A DNA stretch of 64,000 bases from Frigoribacterium sp. Leaf186 (GCF_001423905.1 NZ_LMPQ01000012.1:423047-487046); one strand, 5' to 3'; shown: positions 16,663-25,661, counted from the first letter of the stretch. Numbers and translations: made by a program. Notes: generated by a model from the sequence alone, not told the origin.

Positions 16663-17612
16663 CCCTCGACCCAGCCCAACGCCCTCAGGGTCTCGTGCGG
16701 TCGCTCGACGTGGGCGAAGTGGCCGCAGTCGTCGAGCAGCGTCGTGCGGGCGTGGCGCACCACCGTGGAGAGGCGGTCGAGGTCGGAGGGGCGGGCGAAC
16801 ACGTCGTCGGCACCGCCCACCGCCGCCACGTCGCAGTCGATGCCGCGCCAGCGCGTCGCGTCGTAGTCGCGTCCCGAGCGTGACGCCGCGAGGAACCCCC
16901 GGGGTCGCAGCTCGGCGACGAACGCCTCGAGCACCGAGCGCGGGACGCGCTCGACGTGGCGGAACACCGGCGCCGAGAGCGCACGCAGCAGGCCGATGCG
17001 CGCGGCGCCGCGCAGCAGCGTCACGGAGGCGCGGGGCAGCAGTCCGAAACCCGCCCGCAGCAGGGTGAAGGCCGGCAACCGCACGAGACCGCGCACCGGG
17101 TGCGAGACGGCGTCGATCGCCGAGAAGGAGGTGGCCGACACGACCGAGACGCTGAGGACGAGGTCGGGGCGGGTCGCGGCGAGGTGCAGGGCGATGAACG
17201 CGCCCATCGAGTGGCCCACCAGGTCGAACTCGGTCACCCCGAGGACCTCGGCCACCTCGACCACGACCGCCGCGGCCGACGCGACGTCGAGCCCCGGGTC
17301 GGGTTCGGGCGAGTCGCCCCAGCCGGGCAGGTCGATCAGCACCGGGCGGGTCACGACCGCCGCCGCCTCGCGGGCCGCGAGCAGCAGGGGCGTCCAGGTC
17401 GTCCACGAGCCCGCCGCTCCGTGCAGCATGACGGTCGCGCGGTGACGACCCGAGCGACCACCGGGCGGGGCGTGGTGCACGACGGTGGTGCCGTGCGAGG
17501 TGACGACCGTCTCGCGGACGAGGTCGAGTCGCGCCGGATCGGTGACGAGCCCGAACGGCGCGTAGCCGATCGGCGGGCTGGCGGCCACCCCTGTCGCCCG
17601 GCCCCGTCGCAT
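16659..17612 (-). CDS. Alpha/beta fold hydrolase
   Basis: A 317-residue hydrolase with a standard GHSMGAF nucleophile elbow (Ser about 151), the HGAAGSW oxyanion stretch (about 64-70), an acidic triad member in GGADDVFARP and the catalytic His in DDCGHFAHVERP. Resembles 2-hydroxymuconate-semialdehyde or haloalkane-type hydrolases and epoxide hydrolase relatives without a cap signature that would settle the reaction. Start ATG 17612 with TAGCAT six bases upstream (leaderless). Convergent with the preceding hydrolase and overlapping it by four bases; only ten bases after the FUSC gene on the same strand. Confidence 0.85.
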   Translation of the reverse strand: MRRGRATGVAASPPIGYAPFGLVTDPARLDLVRETVVTSHGTTVVHHAPPGGRSGRHRATVMLHGAAGSWTTWTPLLLAAREAAAVVTRPVLIDLPGWGDSPEPDPGLDVASAAAVVVEVAEVLGVTEFDLVGHSMGAFIALHLAATRPDLVLSVSVVSATSFSAIDAVSHPVRGLVRLPAFTLLRAGFGLLPRASVTLLRGAARIGLLRALSAPVFRHVERVPRSVLEAFVAELRPRGFLAASRSGRDYDATRWRGIDCDVAAVGGADDVFARPSDLDRLSTVVRHARTTLLDDCGHFAHVERPHETLRALGWVEG

Positions 17613-17618
17613 CGTCGG

Positions 17619-17624
17619 ATGCTA
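17619..17624 (-). promoter_or_regulatory. -10 element TAGCAT, leaderless hydrolase start
   Basis: On the minus strand TAGCAT ends six bases before ATG 17612. It overlaps the stop codon region of the upstream FUSC gene, giving the hydrolase its own promoter. Confidence 0.4.
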
Positions 17625-18695
17625 CCCGATGATCTCTTCGCGCACGCGTCTCAGGTCCTCGAGCAACGAGCCGACCAGCACCCAGTTGTCGGGGTCGGGG
17701 CGCAGCACGCTGACCGGCGAGGTCAGGGCCGGGCCGTCGTCGACGCCCGCGCCGGTGTGCCCACCGATGGCGTCGGTGGCCGAGGAGGCGCGACCGGCCG
17801 GCCGCGCCTCCTCGGTCGTCCGCGCCAGCAGGCGCACGTCGTGGGCCGCCCGCCTCAGGTCTTCGGCGATGCGCTGCACCACGGGGTCGTCGGCCAGCCC
17901 GGCGTCGTAGTTGTCGTGCACCGAGCGGACCATGCCGACCACGCGGTTGACGAGCACCGTCAGCCGGCCGAGCAGGGCGGCGTCGGCCTCGAGCACGCTG
18001 CGGTTGCGACTGGCCCGCGGGTTGAGTTGCAGGCTCTCTTCTCCGGCCGTGATCGCGTCCACCGCCCGGGCCTGGGCGACCCGCAGCTCGCGGGCCTTCG
18101 TCAGTCCCGCCGCCAGGCGCGCCTGCTCGACCGGCTCGTCGAGGACGGCAGCCGTCTCGTCGAGCACCGACGCGATGTCGCGGGCGAGGCGCCCGACGGC
18201 GAGGTGGGCGGGAGCGAGGGCCACCGGAGGCACGATCAGGGCGTTGATCGCGAGGGCGATCGCGGCACCGATGACGGTCTCGAGCACCCGGTCGAGGGCG
18301 TAGTCCGGGGTCTGCGCACCGATCGCCAACACGAGCATGGCCGAGATCGGCACCTGGTTCGCCGAGCTCGGCGTCAGCCGGAACGCCCACGCCACGAGCA
18401 GGCTCACCACGACGATGGCGAGCACGATCCAGGTCGCGTCGCCGAACACCTGGCCCGCGGCGTAGGCGATCAACACGCCGGCGATCACGCCGACGCTGCG
18501 CTCGATGCCCCGGACGAACGACTGGTTGACGCTCGGCAGCACCACCAGCAGGGCGGCGATCGCCGCGAAGATCGGCAGCGGCTGCTGCAACAGGGCCACC
18601 GAGGCGAACCAGGCGGCCATCACTGCCACGCTGGTCTTCACCACCTGCAACAGGGGCGTGCGCTTCGTCTGGCGGATGCGCGAGACGATCTTCAC
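17622..18695 (-). CDS. FUSC family membrane protein (aromatic acid exporter-like)
   Basis: A 357-residue protein with six hydrophobic segments in the first 170 residues (for example VAVMAAWFASVALL, IFAAIAALLVVLP, SVGVIAGVLIAYAAG) followed by a long cytoplasmic helical domain, the half-size FUSC/ArAE layout. The motif SFVRGIERSVGVIAG is typical. Probable efflux of aromatic or other organic acids. GTG start with TACCCT seven bases upstream. A near-perfect GGAGGCGCG inverted repeat (17780-17815) lies inside the coding region, in the low-complexity ARTTEEARPAGRASSATD stretch. Confidence 0.83.
   Translation of the reverse strand: MKIVSRIRQTKRTPLLQVVKTSVAVMAAWFASVALLQQPLPIFAAIAALLVVLPSVNQSFVRGIERSVGVIAGVLIAYAAGQVFGDATWIVLAIVVVSLLVAWAFRLTPSSANQVPISAMLVLAIGAQTPDYALDRVLETVIGAAIALAINALIVPPVALAPAHLAVGRLARDIASVLDETAAVLDEPVEQARLAAGLTKARELRVAQARAVDAITAGEESLQLNPRASRNRSVLEADAALLGRLTVLVNRVVGMVRSVHDNYDAGLADDPVVQRIAEDLRRAAHDVRLLARTTEEARPAGRASSATDAIGGHTGAGVDDGPALTSPVSVLRPDPDNWVLVGSLLEDLRRVREEIIG
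17780..17815. repeat. Intragenic inverted repeat of the GGAGGCGCG motif
   Basis: CCGAGGAGGCGCG (17780-17792) and CGCGCCTCCTCGG (17803-17815) form a perfect 13-bp stem with a 10-nt loop inside the FUSC gene, encoding part of a low-complexity cytoplasmic segment. Confidence 0.7.
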
Positions 18696-18702
18696 GACAC
18701 CC

Positions 18703-18708
18703 AGGGTA
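18703..18708 (-). promoter_or_regulatory. -10 element TACCCT upstream of FUSC gene
   Basis: On the minus strand TACCCT ends seven bases before the GTG at 18695, fitting a leaderless transcript. Confidence 0.35.
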
Positions 18709-18793
18709 GACGGGGAGGCGCGGCGTGCGTGGCGCCCCCGCGTCAGGTCACGAATCGGTCACCTCGCCCGCGCCTCCCCGCCGATCACGCCCG

Positions 18794-20011
18794 ATGCTGG
18801 TTGACTGCGTCCCCGTGTGGCCCAACTCCGCCGAGGTGCTCCCCGCCGCGTTCGCGAACTCGGGGCTGACCGTCGTCGCCTTCCGACCGCACTCGGTCGA
18901 GCCCTCGGGCGCCGGGTTCCTGTACGGCTACGAGGTCGACACGGTCGACGCCTCGGGCGCGACCTCGACCGTGCTCACCTTCATCGACACCGACACGCGT
19001 GCCGCGGACGGTTCGTCGGTGCTCACCCGCGACCCCGGCACCGGGCAGCTGCTCGCCGTCTGGGCGTACCCCGCCGACCCGATGCTGCCCGCGCTCGCCG
19101 GGGCCACCTACCCCGACCGCGTGGTCGACTCGCTGGCGGCCCTCGGAGTCGTCGTCACCGAGCCCCGGCTGAGCGTCGCGGCGTACCGACCGGGCAAGCG
19201 CGCCGTCATCCGGCTCGACGCGGCCGAGACGACGGTGTTCCTCAAGGTCATCCGGCCCGACCGGGTGGGGCCGATCGTCGCCCTGCACGAGGCCTTCCGG
19301 GCCCAGGGGCTGCCGGTGCCCGCCGTGCTCGCCTCGCGACCCGACGGCCTGCTCGTGCTCGAACGCGTGCCCGGCGTGCCAGCCGGTCAGCGCGTCGTCG
19401 AGCTCGCCGACGACCCCCGGTTCGTCGAGCAGATGGTCGACCTGGGCACGCGCATCGCCCACGTCGACGTGACCGCGCGGGCCCAGTCCGACGCCCTCGA
19501 CCACGGGGCCTGGCACCGCGCGACGCTGCGGGCCGCGCTGCCCGACCGGGCGGCCGAGATCGACGGCCTCTACGACGAGATCGACCGACGCCGCGCCTCC
19601 TCGGCCTCGGACGCCCTGGCCGTGATCCACGGCGACCTGCACCTCGAGCAGCTGTTCGTGCACCCGTCCGAGCCCTGGCGCGTGACGGGGCTGCTCGACG
19701 TCGACACGGCGGGGCTCGGCCACCCCGCCCGCGATGCGGCGGCGCTCGTCGCCCACCTGGTCGTGACCGGTCAGTGGCACCGCGGCAACGGCGACGAGGC
19801 CGAGGCCCGGGCCTGCGAACGCCTCGCCGACGACGTGACGCGCACCTGGGTCGAGCGCCTGCCCGGGCTGGCCGACCGACTCGCGCCCGGCGTCGCGTCG
19901 CAACTGCTCGCCCACGCGGGCGGCCAGGCGACGCTCGGCACCGACACGGGCCGCCGCAAGGCCGTCCAGCTGATCGGCGCCGCCGCCGGCACCCTCGCCC
20001 GCCCCGCCTGA
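18794..20011 (+). CDS. Phosphotransferase family protein (APH-like kinase fold)
   Basis: A 405-residue protein. The C-terminal two thirds have the aminoglycoside phosphotransferase/choline kinase fold: Brenner-type catalytic loop VIHGDLHLEQLFV (about 277-289) and metal-binding LLDVDTAGLGHPARDAA (about 300-316). The first 120 residues are a separate domain with FLYGYEVDTVDASG and TFIDTDTR, resembling the cap of maltokinase-type enzymes. It probably phosphorylates a sugar or other small molecule with ATP. There is no evidence it confers antibiotic resistance. ATG 18794 is chosen because the conserved part starts there; the upstream codons lie in a GGAGGCGCG-rich spacer. Confidence 0.78.
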   Translation: MLVDCVPVWPNSAEVLPAAFANSGLTVVAFRPHSVEPSGAGFLYGYEVDTVDASGATSTVLTFIDTDTRAADGSSVLTRDPGTGQLLAVWAYPADPMLPALAGATYPDRVVDSLAALGVVVTEPRLSVAAYRPGKRAVIRLDAAETTVFLKVIRPDRVGPIVALHEAFRAQGLPVPAVLASRPDGLLVLERVPGVPAGQRVVELADDPRFVEQMVDLGTRIAHVDVTARAQSDALDHGAWHRATLRAALPDRAAEIDGLYDEIDRRRASSASDALAVIHGDLHLEQLFVHPSEPWRVTGLLDVDTAGLGHPARDAAALVAHLVVTGQWHRGNGDEAEARACERLADDVTRTWVERLPGLADRLAPGVASQLLAHAGGQATLGTDTGRRKAVQLIGAAAGTLARPA

Positions 20012-20095
20012 CCCGAGCGGCAGGGGCGGCAGGCACGCGACGCCCGACCGGCCTACCGTGGCGCGCAGCACCCATCCGCGCACCCGGAGGCCCCC

Positions 20096-21568
20096 ATGCC
20101 GTCACCCTGGCTCGACGCCGCGCCCGACGTCACGACCGACACGGTCGACCCCGAGACCGTCTACGACGACGTCATCGTCGGCGGCGGCCTGACCGGCCTG
20201 GTCACCGCCCTGCTGTTCGCCCGGCGCGGCCACCGCGTCGTCGTCCTGGAGGCGCGCTCGGTGGGCCGCGTCGCCAGCGGCAGCGGCACGGCGTCGATGT
20301 CGTTGCTGCAGGGCAAGCAGCTCCAACGAATCCGCACGAACACCTACCAGGCCGTCGTCGACGCCTACGTCGCCGGCAACCGGGCCGGGTTCGACTGGAT
20401 GGTCGACTACCTCGACGAGGCCGGGGTCGAGGTCGAGCGCCGTGACGCGTTCAGCTACTCGACGACGCGCGGTGGCATCGCGACGGTCGACGACGAGTAC
20501 CTCGTGGCCCGCCGGGCAGGCCTGCCCGTCGTCAAGGAGTTCGGGCTCGACCTGCCGTTCGGCACGACCGGCGGCCTGCGACTGCCCGACCAGGCGCAGT
20601 TCGACCCGATGCAGGCGGTCGCCGCGCTCGTGGCCGACGTCCGGGCGCTCGGCGGCATCGTCGTCGAGGGGGTGCGCGTCACGGGGGTGGACGCGTCGGA
20701 CCCGACGGTGACGCACAGCGACGGCCCCGACGTCCGCGGCCGCCGGGTGCACGTGACGACCGGCAGCCCCGTGCTCGACCGTGGCCTGTACTTCGCGAAG
20801 CTGCGCAGCGAGCGCTCCTACGGCCTCGCCTTCGACGGCGCCGACGACCTGCCGGGCGGCATGTACCAGGCGGTCGACGGGCCCACCCGGTCGTTCTCGG
20901 CCGTGGGGGACCGCCTCGTGACCGGCGGCAACCGGCACGCGGTGGGTCGCGCCTCCTCGACGACGGCGTTGGTCGACGACCTCGTCGACTGGACGACGCG
21001 CCACTGGCCCGGAGCCCGCCTGACCCACTCGTGGAGCGGTCAGGACTACGGGACGCCGCACCACGTGCCGTTCGTCGGCTGGCTGCCCCGCGGCCGCGGT
21101 CGCATCTACCTCGCCACCGGCTACGAGCACTGGGGCCTCACCAACGCCGTCCAGGCGGCGATGACGCTCGTGTCCGACGTCGTCGGCGACCCCCAGCCCT
21201 GGATGACCACCCTTCACAAGCGCGTCACGACGCCGATCGCGATCGCGTCGGGCATCGGCATCAACGCGGCCGACGCCTGGTGGGCCGCCAAGGGCTGGGC
21301 GGGCGCCATGACCAGCCGCCTGGTCGCCGTCGCACCGGCCGAGGGTCAGGGCGAGGTCGGTCGGTCCGCCGGGTTCGCCCCGGTGGCCCGGTCGACCGTC
21401 GACGGCGAGGTCTGCACCGTGTCGGCGATCTGCCCGCACCTCGTCGGCATCGTCACCTGGAACGACGCCGAGCGCTCGTGGGACTGCCCCCTGCACGGCT
21501 CGCGCTTCGCCGCCGACGGCACCGTGCTCGAGGGGCCCGCGAAGCACGGTCTGCGCCGCCGCGGCTGA
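20096..21568 (+). CDS. FAD-dependent oxidoreductase with C-terminal Rieske domain
   Basis: A 490-residue two-part protein. The DadA/glycine-oxidase-like FAD domain starts with VYDDVIVGGGLTGLVTALLFARRGHRVVVLEAR (quoted in two parts of the same motif) and ends with FVGWLP...IYLATGYEHWGLTNA. The last 90 residues form a Rieske [2Fe-2S] domain with CPH (about 446) and CPLHGSRF (about 463), giving the Cys/His/Cys/His ligand set. This architecture occurs in actinobacterial and cyanobacterial oxidoreductases of unknown substrate. ATG 20096 has CGGAGG upstream. Same strand as the preceding phosphotransferase, 84 bases apart. Confidence 0.9.
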   Translation: MPSPWLDAAPDVTTDTVDPETVYDDVIVGGGLTGLVTALLFARRGHRVVVLEARSVGRVASGSGTASMSLLQGKQLQRIRTNTYQAVVDAYVAGNRAGFDWMVDYLDEAGVEVERRDAFSYSTTRGGIATVDDEYLVARRAGLPVVKEFGLDLPFGTTGGLRLPDQAQFDPMQAVAALVADVRALGGIVVEGVRVTGVDASDPTVTHSDGPDVRGRRVHVTTGSPVLDRGLYFAKLRSERSYGLAFDGADDLPGGMYQAVDGPTRSFSAVGDRLVTGGNRHAVGRASSTTALVDDLVDWTTRHWPGARLTHSWSGQDYGTPHHVPFVGWLPRGRGRIYLATGYEHWGLTNAVQAAMTLVSDVVGDPQPWMTTLHKRVTTPIAIASGIGINAADAWWAAKGWAGAMTSRLVAVAPAEGQGEVGRSAGFAPVARSTVDGEVCTVSAICPHLVGIVTWNDAERSWDCPLHGSRFAADGTVLEGPAKHGLRRRG

Positions 21569-21949
21569 GTCGGCGCGGCGGGACCACCGTCGCGACCCGC
21601 GAAACACCGGGAGGCGCTGGTGGCGTACCGGCGTCGCGTGCGCGTAAACTGTCCCCAGCTTCACCGCCCGGGTGTTCTCCGGTCCGCGCCTCCTCCGGTG
21701 CGAGTCGACACCTCGGCGTGACGGGGCTTCGGGGCACGCCGTCGTCGGACTGCCCACCACGAAGGCCGCCCGTCGCGAAGCCGGTACAGCTGTACACCGC
21801 GCGGCACCCCGCCCCGCACGCACCCGGCGCGACCGTCTCGGTCGCCGTCCGTCCCGGGTCGCCGAGCCTCTCGGCGTCCTGCGCAGCACCCGCCGCCGAC
21901 ACGGCGGCACAGCACCGTCGACGCCTCGCGTCGACCACGAGGAGGAGCC
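21569..21949 (+). promoter_or_regulatory. Long leader region upstream of the SNF2-type helicase
   Basis: This 381-bp non-coding stretch contains a plausible -10 TAAACT (21645-21650), a GGAGGCGCG copy (21685-21693) and a perfect 12-bp palindrome GTACAGCTGTAC (21784-21795). It ends in a strong GAGGAGGAG Shine-Dalgarno (21939-21947) before the TTG start. A leader near 300 nt is unusual here, where most genes look leaderless. I see no convincing ORF or known riboswitch core. Confidence 0.5.
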
Positions 21950-24082
21950 TTGGCTCGACCAGGCCAGCGTCAATCGGGTGGCACCCGCACCGCCCAGCGT
22001 CCGAACCGTCGCCGCGAGGTCGACAACGACGGGCTCATCCCCGTCCTGGCCCGCGCGGTGCGCGAGGTCGAGGCCGCGGCCCAGCGCGGTCAGGTGAAGC
22101 CCTCGAGCCGCACGAAGTTCCAGGTGATCGCCCTGCTCATGCGCGAGGAGCGCACCCGGGTCCGGGGCGACAAGGCGATCAGCGAGTCCGAGCGCGCCGA
22201 GCAGATGAAGCGCCTCGACGGCGTCGCCCAGATCCTCGCCAAGACCGCGGCCCGCGACACCTCGCTCATCACCCTGCTCGGTGAGGCGGCGACGGTCAGC
22301 GAGGCCGCGAAGACGCTGAAGCGCGACATGCAGATGTCCGCCGGCCTCGAGCTCGAGCCCGAACAGCAGATCATCGTCACCGAGGCCGCCCCCGTGGCCC
22401 CGGCCTCCGAGCGGCAGGTCGTGCCGCAGTCCGTGATCTCGCGTCAGCTCGCGAACCCGTTCCTGCCGCCCGACTTCGCCCTCGCCGAGGTGGCCCGCGA
22501 GGCCCACCCCCGTCGGCTCGCCAACTGGGAGCTCTTCGGCCCCCTGTTCAAATCGTTCGAGTACGGCGCGGGCGGTGGCTCCGCCTGCATGCCGCTGCCC
22601 GAGCCGACCACGGTCGACGCCCCTGCCGGCGCCACCTTGATGCACCACCAGGCCCAGCTCGTCGAGTCCGCCCGTCAGGGCCACCGCACCTACCTGCTCG
22701 CCGACGAGCCCGGGCTCGGCAAGACCGCCCAGGCGTTGCTCGCCGCGCAGGCCGCGTCCGCCTACCCGCTGCTGGTCGTCGTGCCGAACGTCGTCAAGAC
22801 CAACTGGGCCCGCGAGGTCCAGCTGTGGACGCCGACGCGGTCGGCGACCGTGATCCACGGTGACGGCGAGAAGCTCGACGCGTTCGCCGACGTCGTCATC
22901 GTGAACTACGAGGTGCTCGACCGCCACGTCGGCTGGCTCGGCGAGCTCGGCTTCAAGGGCATGATCGTCGACGAGGCCCACTTCATCAAGAACAAAGAGA
23001 GCCAGCGCTCGCGCCACGTGCTGCAGCTGGCCCAGCGCATCCGGTCGCGCACCGCTCACCCCCTGCTGATGGCACTCACCGGCACGCCCTTGATCAACGA
23101 CATCGAGGACTTCCGCGCCATCTGGGAGTTCCTGGGCTGGATCGGCGACAAGAAGCCCGCGGCCGAACTCATGGAGCGGCTCGAGGAGGTCGGCCTCACG
23201 CCGGCCGACCCGGGGTTCTTCTCGTCGGCACGTGAGATCGTCATCGACCTCGGCATCGTCCGCCGCAAGAAGGTCGACGTCGCGTCCGACATCCCCGCCC
23301 GCCGCATCGCCGACCTGCCGGTCGAGCTCGACGACGAGGTGGGCCGGTCGATCCGCGACGCCGAGCGTGAACTCGCGCGCCGCATGGTGCAGAAGTACCG
23401 GACGGCCCTCACCACCCGCACCTCCGGGGTCCGGGTCGAGGGAGTCGACCACGACCTCGTCCGCCAGGTCGCGAAGTGGGAGCTCGAGGACGCCAGCGCG
23501 TCGAGCACCGGCGAGAACGTCTTCAGCATGGTGCGCCGCATCGGCCAGGCCAAGGCCGGCCTCGCGGCCGACTACACGGCGCAGCTCGCCCGCAACGTCG
23601 GCAAGGTCGTCTTCTTCGCCAAGCACATCGACGTCATGGACGTCGCCGAGGCCACCTTCGCCAAGCGCGGCATCAAGTACTCGTCGATCCGTGGCGACCA
23701 GACCCCGGCCGTCCGCCAACGCCAGATCGACGCGTTCGTGAACGACCCCGAGGTCGAGGTCGTGGTCTGCTCGCTGACCGCCGCCGGCGTCGGCCTCAAC
23801 CTGCAGGTCGCCTCGAACGTCGTGCTGGCCGAGCTGTCGTGGACCGACGCCGAGCAGACGCAGGCCATCGACCGCGTGCACCGCATCGGCCAGGCCGAGC
23901 CGGTCACGGCGTGGCGCATCATCGCCGCGCAGACGATCGACACCAAGATCGCCGAGCTGATCGACAGCAAGGCCGGCCTCGCCGCACGAGCGCTCGACGG
24001 CGACGACTCCGAGGTCGTCGACTCGGTCGACGTGCAGCTCTCGGCCCTGGTCGCCCTGCTCACCGAGGCCCTCGAGGCCTGA
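21950..24082 (+). CDS. SNF2-type DEAD/DEAH-box helicase
   Basis: A 710-residue SF2 ATPase. Residues 1-230 are an N-terminal region with no recognised fold. The SNF2 core follows: motif I DEPGLGKTAQALL (about 251), motif II VDEAH (about 341), motif III ALTGTP, and the C-terminal helicase half with VVCSLTAAGVGLNLQ and QAIDRVHRIGQAEPV (motifs V and VI). It probably remodels or translocates on double-stranded DNA or protein-DNA complexes. TTG start supported by GAGGAGGAG three bases upstream. No methyltransferase or nuclease gene is adjacent, so this is not an obvious DISARM or other defence locus; more likely a chromosomal housekeeping helicase. Confidence 0.88.
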   Translation: MARPGQRQSGGTRTAQRPNRRREVDNDGLIPVLARAVREVEAAAQRGQVKPSSRTKFQVIALLMREERTRVRGDKAISESERAEQMKRLDGVAQILAKTAARDTSLITLLGEAATVSEAAKTLKRDMQMSAGLELEPEQQIIVTEAAPVAPASERQVVPQSVISRQLANPFLPPDFALAEVAREAHPRRLANWELFGPLFKSFEYGAGGGSACMPLPEPTTVDAPAGATLMHHQAQLVESARQGHRTYLLADEPGLGKTAQALLAAQAASAYPLLVVVPNVVKTNWAREVQLWTPTRSATVIHGDGEKLDAFADVVIVNYEVLDRHVGWLGELGFKGMIVDEAHFIKNKESQRSRHVLQLAQRIRSRTAHPLLMALTGTPLINDIEDFRAIWEFLGWIGDKKPAAELMERLEEVGLTPADPGFFSSAREIVIDLGIVRRKKVDVASDIPARRIADLPVELDDEVGRSIRDAERELARRMVQKYRTALTTRTSGVRVEGVDHDLVRQVAKWELEDASASSTGENVFSMVRRIGQAKAGLAADYTAQLARNVGKVVFFAKHIDVMDVAEATFAKRGIKYSSIRGDQTPAVRQRQIDAFVNDPEVEVVVCSLTAAGVGLNLQVASNVVLAELSWTDAEQTQAIDRVHRIGQAEPVTAWRIIAAQTIDTKIAELIDSKAGLAARALDGDDSEVVDSVDVQLSALVALLTEALEA

Positions 24083-24110
24083 CCCGGCCGCGGCCCACCG
24101 CCTCGCAACG

Positions 24111-24168
24111 CACCGCGTGTCGTGCGCGGCTCCGTGACTAGTCACGGTGCCGTGCACGATTCGCGGTG
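24111..24168. repeat. Long palindrome, family B, between helicase and AbiEi-like gene
   Basis: Outer arms CACCGCGTGTCGTGCGCGG (24111-24129) and CCGTGCACGATTCGCGGTG (24150-24168) match at 16 of 19 positions, and an inner perfect 16-bp palindrome CCGTGACTAGTCACGG spans 24132-24147. It lies between convergent genes and overlaps the stop codon of the minus-strand one, so it is a likely bidirectional terminator. Its arm resembles that of the repeat at 25662-25721. Confidence 0.65.
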
Positions 24169-25091
24169 TGGACGCGGGGGACGCCCGCTCGCTCGAGCCG
24201 CGTGACGATCCGCTGCGGTCGCGCGAGGTCGCGCCAGATGGTGCGTGTCACCCGGTTCACGTAGGGCAGACTCCTCAGCCGGTCCTCACGGACCTTCTCG
24301 AGGACCACGATCTCGTCCGCCGTCAGCCCGTGTCGCATCTCGCGGTCGAGGTACTTCACGAATCCGTCGAACTCGTCGTACACGCCGTACGCCTCCCACC
24401 CGAAGTCGGTGTGACCGATGAGCCCCTCGTCGTCGACGTGCCGCTCCTGCAGACGGGGTGCTGGGAATCCGAGACCGTCGAGGGCGACCCGGTAGACCGA
24501 TTCGCCGGCGGAACCGGCCAAGGGGCTGGCGAACTCGGCGACCCAGGAGGCGCGGGTCGAGCCCCGGACACGGTCCCGTCCCAGCAGGCACGCCTGGTAC
24601 TCGTCCAGCGTGCACAACCGACGTCGCAGGCAATGGTCGAGGACGGCCACGGCCTGACTCCGGGTGCCGGTCAGGGCGACGTCCACGGCGGTCCGGGCCG
24701 GCGTGGTCACGACGAGACCCCGATGACGGGTGATCTCATCCGACGGCAACCGTGCCGCATGCCTCGTCACGTGTGCACCCGTGTGGGTCCGTGCGCGAGC
24801 CGGGTCGGTCGTCGAGACGCGGGCCAGCGGCGGGCCGAGCACCGGCATGCCCCACACGGCGGCCGCCGAGGTGTGAGACACGACGACCTCGTCACGCATC
24901 CGGCCGACCGCAGCCACCGTCCGGAGGGCGTGGCGCTCCTCTCGACGCAGGCCGCGCCAGGCCACCGACTCGACGTAGCGGCCCGGCGCGACACGCACGT
25001 GCTCGCCCCGGGCGTGGGCACGGCGTTCCGCCGGGTCGTCGAAGCGCGATCGGATGAGGAAGGAACGGAGGTCTGGTTCGTCGGTGGGCAC
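24138..25091 (-). CDS. AbiEi-like/DUF559-type protein
   Basis: A 317-residue protein of the group often named type IV toxin-antitoxin AbiEi family antitoxin or DUF559 protein in Microbacteriaceae. N-terminal half: MRDEVVVSHTSAAAVWGMPVLG and RGLVVTTPARTAVDVALTG, typical of that group. C-terminal half: HTDFGWEAYGVYDEFDGFVKY, the acidic-x-K pattern of a Vsr-like nuclease fold. No AbiEii-type nucleotidyltransferase toxin is adjacent, so a functional toxin-antitoxin role is unlikely. GTG 25091 is the best start; upstream codons are non-conserved. The last residues are encoded by the palindromic repeat. Confidence 0.68.
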   Translation of the reverse strand: MPTDEPDLRSFLIRSRFDDPAERRAHARGEHVRVAPGRYVESVAWRGLRREERHALRTVAAVGRMRDEVVVSHTSAAAVWGMPVLGPPLARVSTTDPARARTHTGAHVTRHAARLPSDEITRHRGLVVTTPARTAVDVALTGTRSQAVAVLDHCLRRRLCTLDEYQACLLGRDRVRGSTRASWVAEFASPLAGSAGESVYRVALDGLGFPAPRLQERHVDDEGLIGHTDFGWEAYGVYDEFDGFVKYLDREMRHGLTADEIVVLEKVREDRLRSLPYVNRVTRTIWRDLARPQRIVTRLERAGVPRVHTANRARHRD

Positions 25092-25244
25092 GCGTCGATC
25101 GTCTCGGGCGCCGGAGGACTCCGACGTCGAACCGGGCCGCCCTGTGGACGAATTCGGGGGACGACCGCACGGGGGACGAGAGGCCCTTCCCAGGACACGC
25201 GAGTTCGGTGGCCGGAGAACACCCAACCATCGAAGGAGCACCCC

Positions 25245-25640
25245 ATGCCCGAACTCTCCGGCTACGCCCACGTCGCCATCACCGTCTCCGACCTCGACGC
25301 GAGCCTCGCCTTCTACGAGAAGCTGCTCGGTGCCGGCCCGGTCGGCCGCATCGAGCTCGACGGCCTCGACCGTCGCATCTTCTCGGTCGGCAACGGGCAG
25401 ATCCTCGGCGTCACGGCCTACACCGACGGCTCGTCGGCGGCCTTCGACCCGACCGTGCCCGGGCTCGACCACATCGGCCTCGCCGTCAGCGACCGCGACG
25501 GCGTCGTCGCGTGGCAGCAGCACGCGACGTCGGTCGGCATCGAGTCCGACCTGCAGGACGTCGACTTCGGCCACGCGCTGATGATCAAGGACCCCGACGG
25601 CAACCAGATCGAGTTCTTCGCCCCGCCCGCACAGAGCTGA
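25245..25640 (+). CDS. VOC (glyoxalase/bleomycin-resistance fold) family protein
   Basis: A 131-residue protein with two beta-alpha-beta-beta-beta modules: HVAITVSDLDASLAFYEKLLG at the N-terminus and HIGLAVSDRDGVVAW...FGHALMIKDPDGNQIEFFAPP in the second half. Metal ligands of the fold are plausible at His9, the Glu of RIELDG, His of LDHIGLA and Glu of QIEFF. Substrate unknown; members act as glyoxalases, dioxygenases or drug-binding proteins. GAAGGAG seven bases upstream fixes the ATG. Divergent from the AbiEi-like gene. Confidence 0.9.
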   Translation: MPELSGYAHVAITVSDLDASLAFYEKLLGAGPVGRIELDGLDRRIFSVGNGQILGVTAYTDGSSAAFDPTVPGLDHIGLAVSDRDGVVAWQQHATSVGIESDLQDVDFGHALMIKDPDGNQIEFFAPPAQS

Positions 25641-25661
25641 CCCGGGCCTCCCGCCCGGATC

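Noticed and set aside
18794-20011. Aminoglycoside resistance phosphotransferase
   Set aside because: The kinase fold is shared with many sugar and metabolite kinases; the extra N-terminal domain and context give no support for drug resistance.
21950-24082. SNF2-type helicase as part of a defence system (DISARM or similar)
   Set aside because: No methyltransferase, PLD nuclease, DUF1998 or other defence gene in the neighbourhood.
24138-25091. Type IV toxin-antitoxin (AbiE) system
   Set aside because: Only the AbiEi-like half is present; no AbiEii nucleotidyltransferase gene is adjacent, and the neighbour is a VOC protein.
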